NCBI GenBank assembly: GCA_963714145.1
Contig: OY970235.1
Span: forward strand, 8,184,001-8,248,000
DNA length: 64,000 nucleotides
DNA from: JBBWZH01 sp035544115
GTDB lineage: Bacteria; Actinomycetota; Actinomycetes; Mycobacteriales; CADCTP01
Reading direction: 5' to 3'
The first letter of the stretch is position 1; every line of letters begins with the position of its first letter. Shown piece after piece: positions 24,885 to 32,526 of the stretch. A program made the position numbers and the translations under genes. The notes below the pieces were generated by a model. That model searched no databases. It saw only the letters and a list, made by a program, of their open reading frames with translations, and was not told where the DNA came from.

Positions 24885-26078
24885 GTGACCGAGCAGCGGA
24901 ACGGTGTCGAGGCGGGCGTCGACCGGGAGATCCGGGAAATCCTGGACCGGGCCGCGGACGGTGGGCGGATCACCCCGGGCGAGGCGCTGCGGCTCTACAC
25001 CCAGGCTCCGCTGCACGCGCTCGGTGTCGCGGCGGACACGGTGCGCCGCCGCCGCTATCCGGACAACATCGCCACTTACATCATCGACCGCAACATCAAC
25101 TACACCAACGTCTGCGTGACCGCGTGCAAGTTCTGCGCGTTCTACCGGCCGCCGAAGCACGAGGAGGGCTGGACGCATCCGGTCGAGGAGATCCTGCGCC
25201 GGTGCGGCGAGGCGGTCGACCTGGGCGCGACGCAGATCATGCTGCAGGGCGGCCACTCCCCGGACCTCGGGATGGAGTGGTACGAGCAGACGTTCGCCGC
25301 GATCAAGGCGGCCTACCCGTCGCTGACCCTGCACTCGCTGGGCGGCTCCGAGGTGGTGCACATCGCCCGGACCTCCGGGCTGGACTTCCGGACCGTGATC
25401 GGCCGGCTGCACGCCGCCGGGCTCGACTCGTTCGCCGGAGCCGGCGCGGAGATCCTGGTCGGCCGGGCCCGGCACGCGATCGCGCCGCTCAAGGAGTCCG
25501 GCGAGATCTGGCTGCAGGTGATGGAGACCGCGCACGAGCTGGGGGTGGAGTCGACCGCGACGTTCATGATGGGCACCGGGGAGTCGAACGCGGAGCGGAT
25601 CGAGCACCTGCGGATGATCCGCGACGTGCAGGACCGCACCGGCGGCTTCCGCTCGTTCATCCCGTGGACGTACCAGCCGGAGAACAACCACCTCAAGGGC
25701 CGCACCCAGGCCACCACGCTGGAGTACCTGCGGCTGGTCGCGGTGGCCCGGCTGTTCTTCGACAACGTGGCCCACCTGCAGGGCTCCTGGCTGACCACCG
25801 GAAAGGCCGCCGGCCAGCTCACCCTGCACTTCGGCGCGGACGACCTAGGCTCGGTCATGCTGGAGGAGAACGTGGTCTCCTCGGCCGGCGCCCGGCACCG
25901 CTCCAACCGCCTCGAGCTGATCAGCCTGATCCGCACCGCCGGCCGCATCCCGGCCCAGCGCGACACCCTCTACCGGCACCTCGCCGTGCACCGCACCCCG
26001 GCCGACGACCCCACCGACGACCGCGTCGTCTCGCACTTCTCGTCCACCGCGCTACCCCTCCTCAACGCCACCGCCTGA
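24885..26078 (+). CDS. mqnC: Cyclic dehypoxanthine futalosine synthase MqnC (radical SAM)
   Basis: A 397-residue radical SAM enzyme that cyclises dehypoxanthinyl futalosine, the third reaction type of the futalosine pathway. The cluster motif is CVTACKFC (CX3CX2C, about residues 75-82), within RNINYTNVCVTACKFCAFYR. MLQGGHSPDLGMEWYE and SLGGSEVVHIARTSGL are characteristic of MqnC. The GTG at 24885 has no SD; TACCCT stands 6 bases before it, suggesting a leaderless transcript separate from the kinase gene that ends 50 bases upstream. It is followed by the fic gene. Confidence 0.93.
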   Translation: MTEQRNGVEAGVDREIREILDRAADGGRITPGEALRLYTQAPLHALGVAADTVRRRRYPDNIATYIIDRNINYTNVCVTACKFCAFYRPPKHEEGWTHPVEEILRRCGEAVDLGATQIMLQGGHSPDLGMEWYEQTFAAIKAAYPSLTLHSLGGSEVVHIARTSGLDFRTVIGRLHAAGLDSFAGAGAEILVGRARHAIAPLKESGEIWLQVMETAHELGVESTATFMMGTGESNAERIEHLRMIRDVQDRTGGFRSFIPWTYQPENNHLKGRTQATTLEYLRLVAVARLFFDNVAHLQGSWLTTGKAAGQLTLHFGADDLGSVMLEENVVSSAGARHRSNRLELISLIRTAGRIPAQRDTLYRHLAVHRTPADDPTDDRVVSHFSSTALPLLNATA

Positions 26079-26088
26079 TCGATATTCG

Positions 26089-26126
26089 CTGACAAAACAA
26101 CCCCACGATCGATTAATATCGATCGC
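26089..26126 (+). promoter_or_regulatory. Leaderless promoter with overlapping operator for fic
   Basis: CTGACA (26089-26094) and TAATAT (26114-26119), 19 bases apart, form a promoter in an unusually AT-rich patch; the ATG follows TAATAT by 7 bases and there is no SD. A perfect inverted repeat, CGATCGAT (26106-26113) and ATCGATCG (26118-26125) with TAAT between, covers the -10 element and the transcription start. Bound protein would block RNA polymerase. A further half-like copy, GATCGATAT, occurs at 26077-26085. Confidence 0.6.
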
Positions 26127-27281
26127 ATGCTGTTTCAGTTACCAACTATCGGTCGCGCCGAGGAGCGCGCCCTCGGCCGCATCGAGGATCTCCGTACCGA
26201 GCTCCGGCACTACGTGGCCGAGCCGCGGCGGTGGTCCGGCATGCTCCGGCGGACCGCCCTGGCCCGGGCGATCCAGGGCTCGAACAGCATCGAGGGCTAC
26301 CGGGTCGACCTGGACGACGCGCTGGCTGCGGTCGAGGGCGACGAGCCGCTGGACGCGCAGAGCGAGACCTGGGCTGCGGTGGTCGGCTACCGGAACGCGA
26401 TGACCTACGTGCTGCAACTGGCGAACGACCCACACTTCTCGCTGGACGGGACGTTGCTGCGCAGCCTGCACTTCATGATGACCGGCTACGACCTACGCCG
26501 GAAACCGGGCCGCTGGCGGACCGGGCCGATCTACGTGCGCGACGACGCGACCGGCGAGACGGTGTACGAGGGCCCGGACGCCGAGGACGTACCCGCCTTG
26601 ATCGGCGAACTGGTGGCCGACCTCGACCGGGACGGTGGCGGCGCGTCGGTCATCCTGCGGGCGGCGATGGCGCACCTCAATCTGGTGATGATCCACCCGT
26701 ACAGCGACGGGAACGGGCGGATGGCGCGCGGTCTGCAGACGCTGATTCTCGCCCGGGAGGGCATCCTCGCGCCGCAGTTCTCCAGCGTCGAGGAGTATCT
26801 CGGCGCGAACACCGATGCGTACTACGCGGTGCTGGCCGAGGTCGGTGGCGGCCGCTGGCGGCCGGACCGGGACGCCCGGCCCTGGCTGCGGTTCATGCTG
26901 ACCGCGCATTTCCGGCAGGCCACGACGCTGCTGCGACGGGTCCGCCAGGCCGAGGCGCTCTGGGTCCGGTTGGACGAGGTGGCCATCCGGGCCGGGTTGC
27001 CGGAGCGCACTGTCGCGGCGCTGTACGAGGCGGCGTGCGGTCGCCGGCTACGACGCAGCAGCTACCTGGCCATCGCGGAGCCGCCGGTGTCCGAGGCGGT
27101 AGCGACCCGGGATCTGCGCGCGCTGGTCGATGCGAAGCTGATCGAGGCCCGCGGCGAGAAGCGAGGCCGGTTCTACGTGGCGACCGAGGAGCTGGCGCGG
27201 CTGCGGGACCGATCCCGGCCGGCCAGGTCCGAGCTGGATGCTGACCCGTTCGCGCCGGCGCCGGGCGAGACGTTGTTCTGA
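26127..27281 (+). CDS. Fic-domain AMP-transferase with self-inhibiting helix and C-terminal winged helix
   Basis: A 384-residue Fic protein. The catalytic motif HPYSDGNGRMAR (about residues 190-201) matches HxFx(D/E)GNGRxxR, so it should transfer AMP from ATP to a protein. The N-terminal motif SNSIEG (about 52-57) fits the (S/T)xxxE(G/N) inhibitory helix, meaning the toxin and brake are in one chain and no separate antitoxin is needed. The last 90 residues (RAGLPERTVAALYEAACG, YLAIAEPPVSEAVATRDLRAL, KLIEARGEKRGRFYVA) look like a winged-helix DNA-binding domain. This domain could bind the palindrome over its own promoter. It is the only clear non-respiratory gene between mqnC and the amidohydrolase; the upstream region is AT-rich compared with its neighbours, a hint of transfer. 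Confidence 0.9.
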   Translation: MLFQLPTIGRAEERALGRIEDLRTELRHYVAEPRRWSGMLRRTALARAIQGSNSIEGYRVDLDDALAAVEGDEPLDAQSETWAAVVGYRNAMTYVLQLANDPHFSLDGTLLRSLHFMMTGYDLRRKPGRWRTGPIYVRDDATGETVYEGPDAEDVPALIGELVADLDRDGGGASVILRAAMAHLNLVMIHPYSDGNGRMARGLQTLILAREGILAPQFSSVEEYLGANTDAYYAVLAEVGGGRWRPDRDARPWLRFMLTAHFRQATTLLRRVRQAEALWVRLDEVAIRAGLPERTVAALYEAACGRRLRRSSYLAIAEPPVSEAVATRDLRALVDAKLIEARGEKRGRFYVATEELARLRDRSRPARSELDADPFAPAPGETLF

Positions 27282-27373
27282 GCGAGTGGTCGATGCCGTT
27301 GGGCTCAAGGCCGACAAAGCTGACCGGTGGACCGGCTGGTGGGGGGCGGGTGGTCGTGGGCGAGGATGGGGCG

Positions 27374-28645
27374 GTGAGGATGCATGTGGCGCCGGTCGTG
27401 CTGCCGGTCAGTGGTCCGCCGATCCGGGACGGGGCGGTGGTGGTCGACGGCGATCGGATCGCCTGGGTCGGACACCGTCCGGAGTGGACGGAGCCGGTCG
27501 GGAGCGGCGGGCCGGCTGAGGTTGTCGAGTGGCCCGGGGTGCTGGCGCCCGGGCTGGTGAACGCGCACTGCCACCTGCAGTACACGGCGTACGCGGACAA
27601 GTGCCAGCCCGGGGTGGACTTCCTGGACTGGATCGCCGGCTTCCCGGCCCGGAACGCCACCATGACCGAGGCCGACTGGCGGCAGTCCACTGTGGACGGC
27701 GTGGCGGCGCTGCTGGCCACCGGCACCACCGCGGTGGCCGACATCGCCGCCCACGCGGTCGTGGTGGACGTGCTGGCCGAGGCGGGCCTGGCCGGCATCA
27801 GCTACGTCGAGACGGTCGGTGTGGACGACGCCCGCTGGCCGGACCGGCGCGCGCGGCTGCTGTCCATTGTGGACAGGGAGAGTCCGCGGGCGGTCGGGAT
27901 CAGCCCGCACACGCTCTACACGCTGGGCACCGCGGTGGTGCGGGACTGCGTGGCGCTGGCCCGCGACCGCGGCCTGCGGCTGCACCCGCACGCGGCCGAG
28001 TCGGCGTACGAGGTGGAGTACGTGGCGACCGGCACCGGTCCGTTCGCCGAGGCGAACCGGCGCTGGGGGCTCGCGATGGAACTGATCGCCAGTGGCGGCG
28101 CGGCCCGTACGCCGATCGCGGAGCTGGCCGCACTCGGCACGCTCGGCCCGGACAGCCACGTCGCGCACGGCGTGCATGCCGACGCCGCCGACCGGGCCAC
28201 GCTGCGCGGCACCGGCACCGCGGTTACGCTCTGCCCGCGGTCGAACGTGACGCTCGGCGTCGGCGCGGCGCCGGTCGCGGCGTACCGGGCCGAGGGCAAC
28301 CCGGTCGCGGTCGGCACCGACGGGCTGACCTCCGCACCGTCCCTGGACCTGCTCGCCGACCTGGCCGCGCTGCGCACGCTCGCGCTGCGGCAGGGCTCAC
28401 CGGCCGAAGGTCTGGACCAGTGGCTGGTCGAGGCGGCCACCCTGGGTGGGGCCGGGGCGATGGGGCTGACCGACGTCGGTGTGCTGCGGCCGGGCGCCCG
28501 GGCCGACCTGGCCGCGTTCGATGTCCCGGTCGGGCCGGGCGACGACCCGTACCGGGCGCTGGTGCACGGCGCGGGCAGCTGTGCCGGCACCGTGCTCGGC
28601 GGCCGGATCATGGCCGGTGCCCCGGGTGCCGGGCCGGCCACGTGA
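27374..28645 (+). CDS. Amidohydrolase, probable aminofutalosine deaminase (MqnX-like)
   Basis: A 423-residue metal-dependent amidohydrolase of the cytosine/S-adenosylhomocysteine deaminase type. Metal ligands are visible: NAHCHLQYT (HxH), HPHAAESAYEVEY, HVAHGVHADAAD, and GTDGLTSAPSLDLLADL (Asp). The deaminase-type LCPRSNVTLGVG is present. Its position between mqnC and menG suggests it converts aminofutalosine to futalosine. That step is needed in species that use futalosine hydrolase; the assignment is by context, and a different purine or pterin deaminase cannot be excluded. GTG 27374 has GAGGATGGGG upstream; ATG 27380 is an alternative. Its stop overlaps a mini-ORF that leads into menG. Confidence 0.78.
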   Translation: MRMHVAPVVLPVSGPPIRDGAVVVDGDRIAWVGHRPEWTEPVGSGGPAEVVEWPGVLAPGLVNAHCHLQYTAYADKCQPGVDFLDWIAGFPARNATMTEADWRQSTVDGVAALLATGTTAVADIAAHAVVVDVLAEAGLAGISYVETVGVDDARWPDRRARLLSIVDRESPRAVGISPHTLYTLGTAVVRDCVALARDRGLRLHPHAAESAYEVEYVATGTGPFAEANRRWGLAMELIASGGAARTPIAELAALGTLGPDSHVAHGVHADAADRATLRGTGTAVTLCPRSNVTLGVGAAPVAAYRAEGNPVAVGTDGLTSAPSLDLLADLAALRTLALRQGSPAEGLDQWLVEAATLGGAGAMGLTDVGVLRPGARADLAAFDVPVGPGDDPYRALVHGAGSCAGTVLGGRIMAGAPGAGPAT

Positions 28646-28698
28646 CCACTCCCGCACCGGCGACACCGGGTCCGCGCGGGTGGCGGGCGCGGGCATGA
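28642..28698 (+). CDS. 18-codon coupling ORF between amidohydrolase and menG
   Basis: GTG 28642 overlaps the amidohydrolase stop (GTGA) and its TGA (28696-28698) overlaps the menG ATG (ATGA). The encoded peptide is VTTPAPATPGPRGWRARA, with no recognisable fold. The exact overlaps at both ends suggest it carries ribosomes from one gene to the next. Translation is inferred. Confidence 0.4.
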   Translation: MTTPAPATPGPRGWRARA

Positions 28699-29381
28699 GC
28701 CGGGCCACGCTGCACAAGCAGCCGCGCGAGGTCGCCGCGATGTTCGACGGGGTGGCCCGCCGGTACGACCTGACCAACACGGTGCTGTCGTTCGGGCAGG
28801 ACCGGTACTGGCGGCGGGCCACGAAGGCGGCGCTGCGGCCGGCACCGGGGGAGCGGGTGCTCGACCTGGCCGCCGGCACCGCGGTGTCCACAGTGGAGCT
28901 CGCGGCGGCTGGGGCGAGCGCGGTCGGCTGTGACTTCTCGCTCGGCATGCTGCGGGCCGGGCGCGGCCGGGGGGTTCCGCTGGTGGCCGGCGACGCGCTG
29001 CGGCTGCCGTTCGCCGACGCGTCGTTCGATGCGGTGACGATCTCGTTCGGGCTGCGCAACGTGGCCGACGTGGACACCGCGCTGGCCGAGCTGGCCCGGG
29101 TGACCCGGCCCGGTGGCCGGCTGGTCGTCTGCGAGTTCAGCCGGCCGACCTGGGCGCCGTTGCGGACCGTCTACCTGGGATACCTGATGCGCGCGCTGCC
29201 GGCGGTGGCCCGGCGGGTCTCGTCCAACCCGGACGCGTACGTCTACCTGGCCGAGTCGATCCGGGCCTGGCCGGGCCAGGCCGAGCTGGCCGCCCGGATC
29301 GGCGCCGCCGGCTGGCGGCAGGTCGGCTGGCGCGACCTCACCGGTGGGATCGTCGCGCTGCACCGGGCCACCCGCCCCTGA
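28695..29381 (+). CDS. menG: Demethylmenaquinone methyltransferase
   Basis: A 228-residue class I SAM-dependent methyltransferase of the UbiE/MenG family, which adds the final ring methyl group to demethylmenaquinone. EVAAMFDGVARRYDLTNTVL and SFGQDRYWRR are the usual N-terminal motifs. ERVLDLAAGTAVSTVEL is the SAM loop, SFDAVTISFGLRNVADVD motif II, and RPGGRLVVCEFSRP motif III. NPDAYVYLAESIRAWPGQ is also conserved. ATG 28695 overlaps the stop of an 18-codon ORF; the usual NCBI-type start could be slightly upstream but no other start is in frame with a better SD. Confidence 0.92.
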   Translation: MSRATLHKQPREVAAMFDGVARRYDLTNTVLSFGQDRYWRRATKAALRPAPGERVLDLAAGTAVSTVELAAAGASAVGCDFSLGMLRAGRGRGVPLVAGDALRLPFADASFDAVTISFGLRNVADVDTALAELARVTRPGGRLVVCEFSRPTWAPLRTVYLGYLMRALPAVARRVSSNPDAYVYLAESIRAWPGQAELAARIGAAGWRQVGWRDLTGGIVALHRATRP

Positions 29382-29438
29382 GCCTGACCAGCCCAGACAC
29401 TTCCACCCCCCGGGGGACGGACGTAGCGGGATGCGCCA

Positions 29439-29474
29439 TACACTTAACGCGCCCACTCGTGAAAGTGTTCACAA
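29439..29474 (+). promoter_or_regulatory. Promoter with Rex-type operator ahead of the reductase-nuo operon
   Basis: TCGTGAA-AGTG-TTCACAA (29457-29474) differs in one base from the Rex operator TTGTGAA-N4-TTCACAA. Rex releases this site when NADH/NAD+ is high, and in Streptomyces it controls the nuo operon among others. TACACT (29439-29444) is a plausible -10 element, which would put the operator on the first transcribed bases. The start codon of the reductase lies 55 bases downstream. Confidence 0.75.
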
Positions 29475-29528
29475 GCGAGCCGTCACGCTCACCGCCAGCA
29501 CGGTTCACCGCTACCCCGGGAGGTCGTC

Positions 29529-30785
29529 ATGACCAGCGGGACGAGGGCCGAGCAGTACGAGGCCGACGTGGTCGTCGTCGGAGCCGGCCCGGGTGGCGCA
29601 ACCACTGCCTACCACCTGGCACAGGCCGGGCTGGACGTGCTGCTGCTGGAGAAGAGCCGGTTCCCGCGGGAGAAGGTGTGCGGCGACGGGCTCACCCCGC
29701 GGGCGGTGAAGAGCCTGATCGGGATGGGCATCGACGTCAGCGCGAGCGCCGGCTGGGTGCGCAACCGCGGGCTGCGGGTGATCGGCGGTGGCCGGCGGCT
29801 GGAGCTGCCCTGGCCGGAGCTGGCCAGCTACCCCGACTTCGGCCTGGTCCGGCCCCGGCTGGACCTGGACGAGATCCTGGTCCGGCAGGCCGAGAAGGCC
29901 GGCGCCCGGCTGCGCGAGGACACCGCAGTGACCGGCCCGGTGCTGGACCGGGACGGCCGGGTGATCGGGGTGAGCAGCAGGACCGCGACGTTCCGGGCCC
30001 CGGTGGTGGTGGCGGCCGACGGCGGCAGCGGCCGGCTGGCGCTCAGCCTCGGTATCGCCAAGCGGGACGACCGGCCGATGGGCGTCGCGGTGCGGCGGTA
30101 CTACACCAGCCCGCGCACCCACGACGACTTCCTGGAGTCCTGGCTGGAGCTGTGGGACGGCGAGCGGCTGCTGCCCGGCTACGGCTGGATCTTCGGGGTC
30201 GGCGACGGCACCGCGAACGTGGGGCTGGGCATCCTGAACTCGTCCACCGCGTACGGGCACACCGACTACCGGCGGCTGCTGTCCAGCTGGCTGGGTGGGC
30301 TGCCGGCGGAGTGGGGCTTCGCCGAGCCGAACGCGGTCGGGCCGGTGCGTGGCGGTGGGCTGCCGATGGGGTTCAACCGGGTGCCGCACTACGCCCGCGG
30401 GCTGCTGCTGGTCGGGGACGCCGGCGGCGCGGTGAACCCGTTCAACGGCGAGGGCATCGCGTACGCCATGGAGACCGGCGAGTTGGCCGCCGAGTACGTG
30501 GCGCAGGCGCTGGCCCGGCCGTCCGGTCCGGGGCGGGAGCGGGCGCTGGAGGCCTACCGCGCCGCGTTGCGGGCCGAGTACGGCGGTTACTACCGGCTCG
30601 GTGGCGTGTTCGTGAAGCTGATCGGCAACCCGACCGTGATGAAGCTGGCCACCCGGTACGGGCTGCCCCGGCCGACGCTGATGCGGTTCGTCCTGAAGCT
30701 GCTGGCCAACCTCACCGACCCGCGCGGCGGTGACGCGATGGACCGCGTCATCACCGCGCTGACCAGACTCGCCCCCGCCGTATAG
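29529..30785 (+). CDS. Geranylgeranyl-reductase-family flavoprotein (menaquinone tail reductase candidate)
   Basis: A 418-residue FAD enzyme: dinucleotide-binding GAGPGGATTAYHLA near the start, KSRFPREKVCGDGLTP, and LLLVGDAGGAVNPFNGEGIAYAMETG, the second FAD motif. This family reduces isoprenoid double bonds; the actinobacterial MenJ type reduces one unit of the menaquinone tail. Position between menG and nuoA supports that role. SD GGGAGG is 5 bases before the ATG. It lies just behind the Rex-type operator and is 93 bases ahead of nuoA on the same strand, so it is likely the first gene of the nuo transcript. Confidence 0.87.
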   Translation: MTSGTRAEQYEADVVVVGAGPGGATTAYHLAQAGLDVLLLEKSRFPREKVCGDGLTPRAVKSLIGMGIDVSASAGWVRNRGLRVIGGGRRLELPWPELASYPDFGLVRPRLDLDEILVRQAEKAGARLREDTAVTGPVLDRDGRVIGVSSRTATFRAPVVVAADGGSGRLALSLGIAKRDDRPMGVAVRRYYTSPRTHDDFLESWLELWDGERLLPGYGWIFGVGDGTANVGLGILNSSTAYGHTDYRRLLSSWLGGLPAEWGFAEPNAVGPVRGGGLPMGFNRVPHYARGLLLVGDAGGAVNPFNGEGIAYAMETGELAAEYVAQALARPSGPGRERALEAYRAALRAEYGGYYRLGGVFVKLIGNPTVMKLATRYGLPRPTLMRFVLKLLANLTDPRGGDAMDRVITALTRLAPAV

Positions 30786-30878
30786 GCCGGTGGCGGCAAC
30801 CAATAGCCTGCACAGCGCCGAGCCGCTGGTCCATCAAGCCGGCCGGCCAGCACCGCACGAGGAGGGATCAGCACCAAG

Positions 30879-31241
30879 ATGCTCAGACCGTATCTCCCCA
30901 TCGTCGTGCTGTTCGCGCTTGCCGCCGCGTTCGCCTTCTTCTCGGTCACCGCCGCGCCGTTCATCGGCCCGCGCCGGTACAACCGAGCGAAGTTGGACGC
31001 GTACGAATGCGGCATCGAGCCGACCCCGCAGCCGATTGGCCCGGGCCGGTTCCCGGTCAAGTTCTATCTGACCGCGATGCTGTTCATCGTTTTCGATATC
31101 GAGATCATCTTCCTGTACCCGTGGGCGGTCGCGAACAAGGCGCTCGGCATTCTCGGGTTGGTCGAGATGGTCCTGTTCATCGGCACCGTGCTGATCGCCT
31201 ACGCGTATGTGTGGCGGCGCGGCGGGCTGGACTGGAACTAG
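30879..31241 (+). CDS. nuoA: NADH-quinone oxidoreductase subunit A
   Basis: A 120-residue subunit with three membrane helices (about 7-27, 62-82, 90-110). YECGIEP is the conserved loop next to the quinone site, and KFYLTAMLFIVFDIEIIFLYPWAV is the typical second helix region. SD GAGGAGGG lies upstream. First of fourteen nuo genes, A to N in the standard order. It differs from the second copy that begins at 63854 (DSYEC). Confidence 0.96.
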   Translation: MLRPYLPIVVLFALAAAFAFFSVTAAPFIGPRRYNRAKLDAYECGIEPTPQPIGPGRFPVKFYLTAMLFIVFDIEIIFLYPWAVANKALGILGLVEMVLFIGTVLIAYAYVWRRGGLDWN

Positions 31242-31264
31242 CGGCGGGGCTGCGGGAGACACCG

Positions 31265-31807
31265 ATGGGACTCGAAGAGAAGCTGCCGAGTGGGGTACTG
31301 CTCGTCGGCGTGGAGAAGCTGGTCAACTGGACCCGCAAGTCGTCGCTGTGGCCGGCCACGTTCGGGCTGGCCTGCTGCGCGATCGAGATGATGACCACCG
31401 GCGGGCCGCGGTACGACCTGGCCCGGTTCGGCATGGAGGTGTTCCGCGCCTCGCCGCGGCAGGCCGATCTGATGATCGTGGCCGGTCGGGTCAGCCAGAA
31501 GATGGCGCCGGTGCTGCGGCAGATCTACGACCAGATGGTGGAGCCGAAGTGGGTGCTGTCGATGGGCGTCTGCGCCTCGTCCGGCGGCATGTTCAACAAC
31601 TACGCGATCGTCCAGGGCGTCGACCACGTAGTGCCGGTCGACATGTACCTGCCCGGCTGCCCACCGCGCCCGGAAATGCTGATCGACGCGATCCTCAAAC
31701 TGCACGACAAGATCATGCATGAGCCGCTCGGCCCGCGTCGGGCAAAGCAACTCGCCGGCGCCGAGAAGCACGAACTGGTCGCGTCCTCGGTGCGGTACGG
31801 CAAATGA
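31265..31807 (+). CDS. nuoB: NADH-quinone oxidoreductase subunit B
   Basis: A 180-residue subunit that holds iron-sulfur cluster N2, the last one before the quinone. The ligands are visible in FGLACCAIEMM, MGVCASSGG and YLPGCPPRPE. ATG 31265 is preferred to the longer frame. Its stop overlaps the nuoC start (ATGA). Confidence 0.97.
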   Translation: MGLEEKLPSGVLLVGVEKLVNWTRKSSLWPATFGLACCAIEMMTTGGPRYDLARFGMEVFRASPRQADLMIVAGRVSQKMAPVLRQIYDQMVEPKWVLSMGVCASSGGMFNNYAIVQGVDHVVPVDMYLPGCPPRPEMLIDAILKLHDKIMHEPLGPRRAKQLAGAEKHELVASSVRYGK

Positions 31808-32526
31808 CGGGGCCAGAGCCGCCCGAGTTGCCGGCCGGGCAGATCCAGCGGTTTCCGGCGCCGGACGAGGCCGGCCCGGGTGAGGTGCGGCACGGCGCGT
31901 TCGGGGTGGACGGCAGCGGCGACACGTCCGGTTTCGGCGGGCTGCAGCGCCGGCAGTTCGTGGAGCCGCCGGCCGAGCGCCCGTACGGCGGCTACTTCGA
32001 CGACGTGGCCGACGCGCTGGAGGCCGCGCTGGGCGGCGCCGGGGTCAGCTATGGCGACGTGGTCACCAAGGTGGTGGTGGACCGCGGTGAGCTGACCTAC
32101 CACGTCCGCCGGGAGCACCTGCTGGCGCTGTGCCGGCTGCTCCGCGACGACCACGCGCTGCGGTTCGAGCTGTGCTCCAGCGTGTCCGCAGTGGACTACC
32201 TCGGCACCCCGAACCGGCTGCACTCGGTCTACCACCTGACCTCGATGACCTACCGCCGCCGGATCCGGCTGGAGGTGTCGGTGTCCATTGAGGACCCGCA
32301 CGTGCCGTCGGTGACCAGCGTCTACCCGACCGCCGACTGGCAGGAGCGGGAGGCCTGGGACATGTTCGGCATCGTCTACGACGGCCACCCGGCGCTGACC
32401 CGGATCCTGATGCCCGACGACTGGGACGGCCACCCGCAGCGGAAGGACTACCCGCTCGGCGGCGTCCCGATCGAGTACAAGGGCGCCGAGATTCCACCGC
32501 CGGAGCAGCGGAGGGCGTACTCATGA
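31804..32526 (+). CDS. nuoC: NADH-quinone oxidoreductase subunit C
   Basis: A 240-residue peripheral-arm subunit (30-kDa type). The family signature WQEREAWDMFGIVYDGHPAL then RILMPDDWDGHPQRKDYPL is complete. The first 55 residues are a variable Pro/Gly-rich extension. It overlaps nuoB and nuoD by 4 bases each. Confidence 0.96.
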   Translation: MTGPEPPELPAGQIQRFPAPDEAGPGEVRHGAFGVDGSGDTSGFGGLQRRQFVEPPAERPYGGYFDDVADALEAALGGAGVSYGDVVTKVVVDRGELTYHVRREHLLALCRLLRDDHALRFELCSSVSAVDYLGTPNRLHSVYHLTSMTYRRRIRLEVSVSIEDPHVPSVTSVYPTADWQEREAWDMFGIVYDGHPALTRILMPDDWDGHPQRKDYPLGGVPIEYKGAEIPPPEQRRAYS

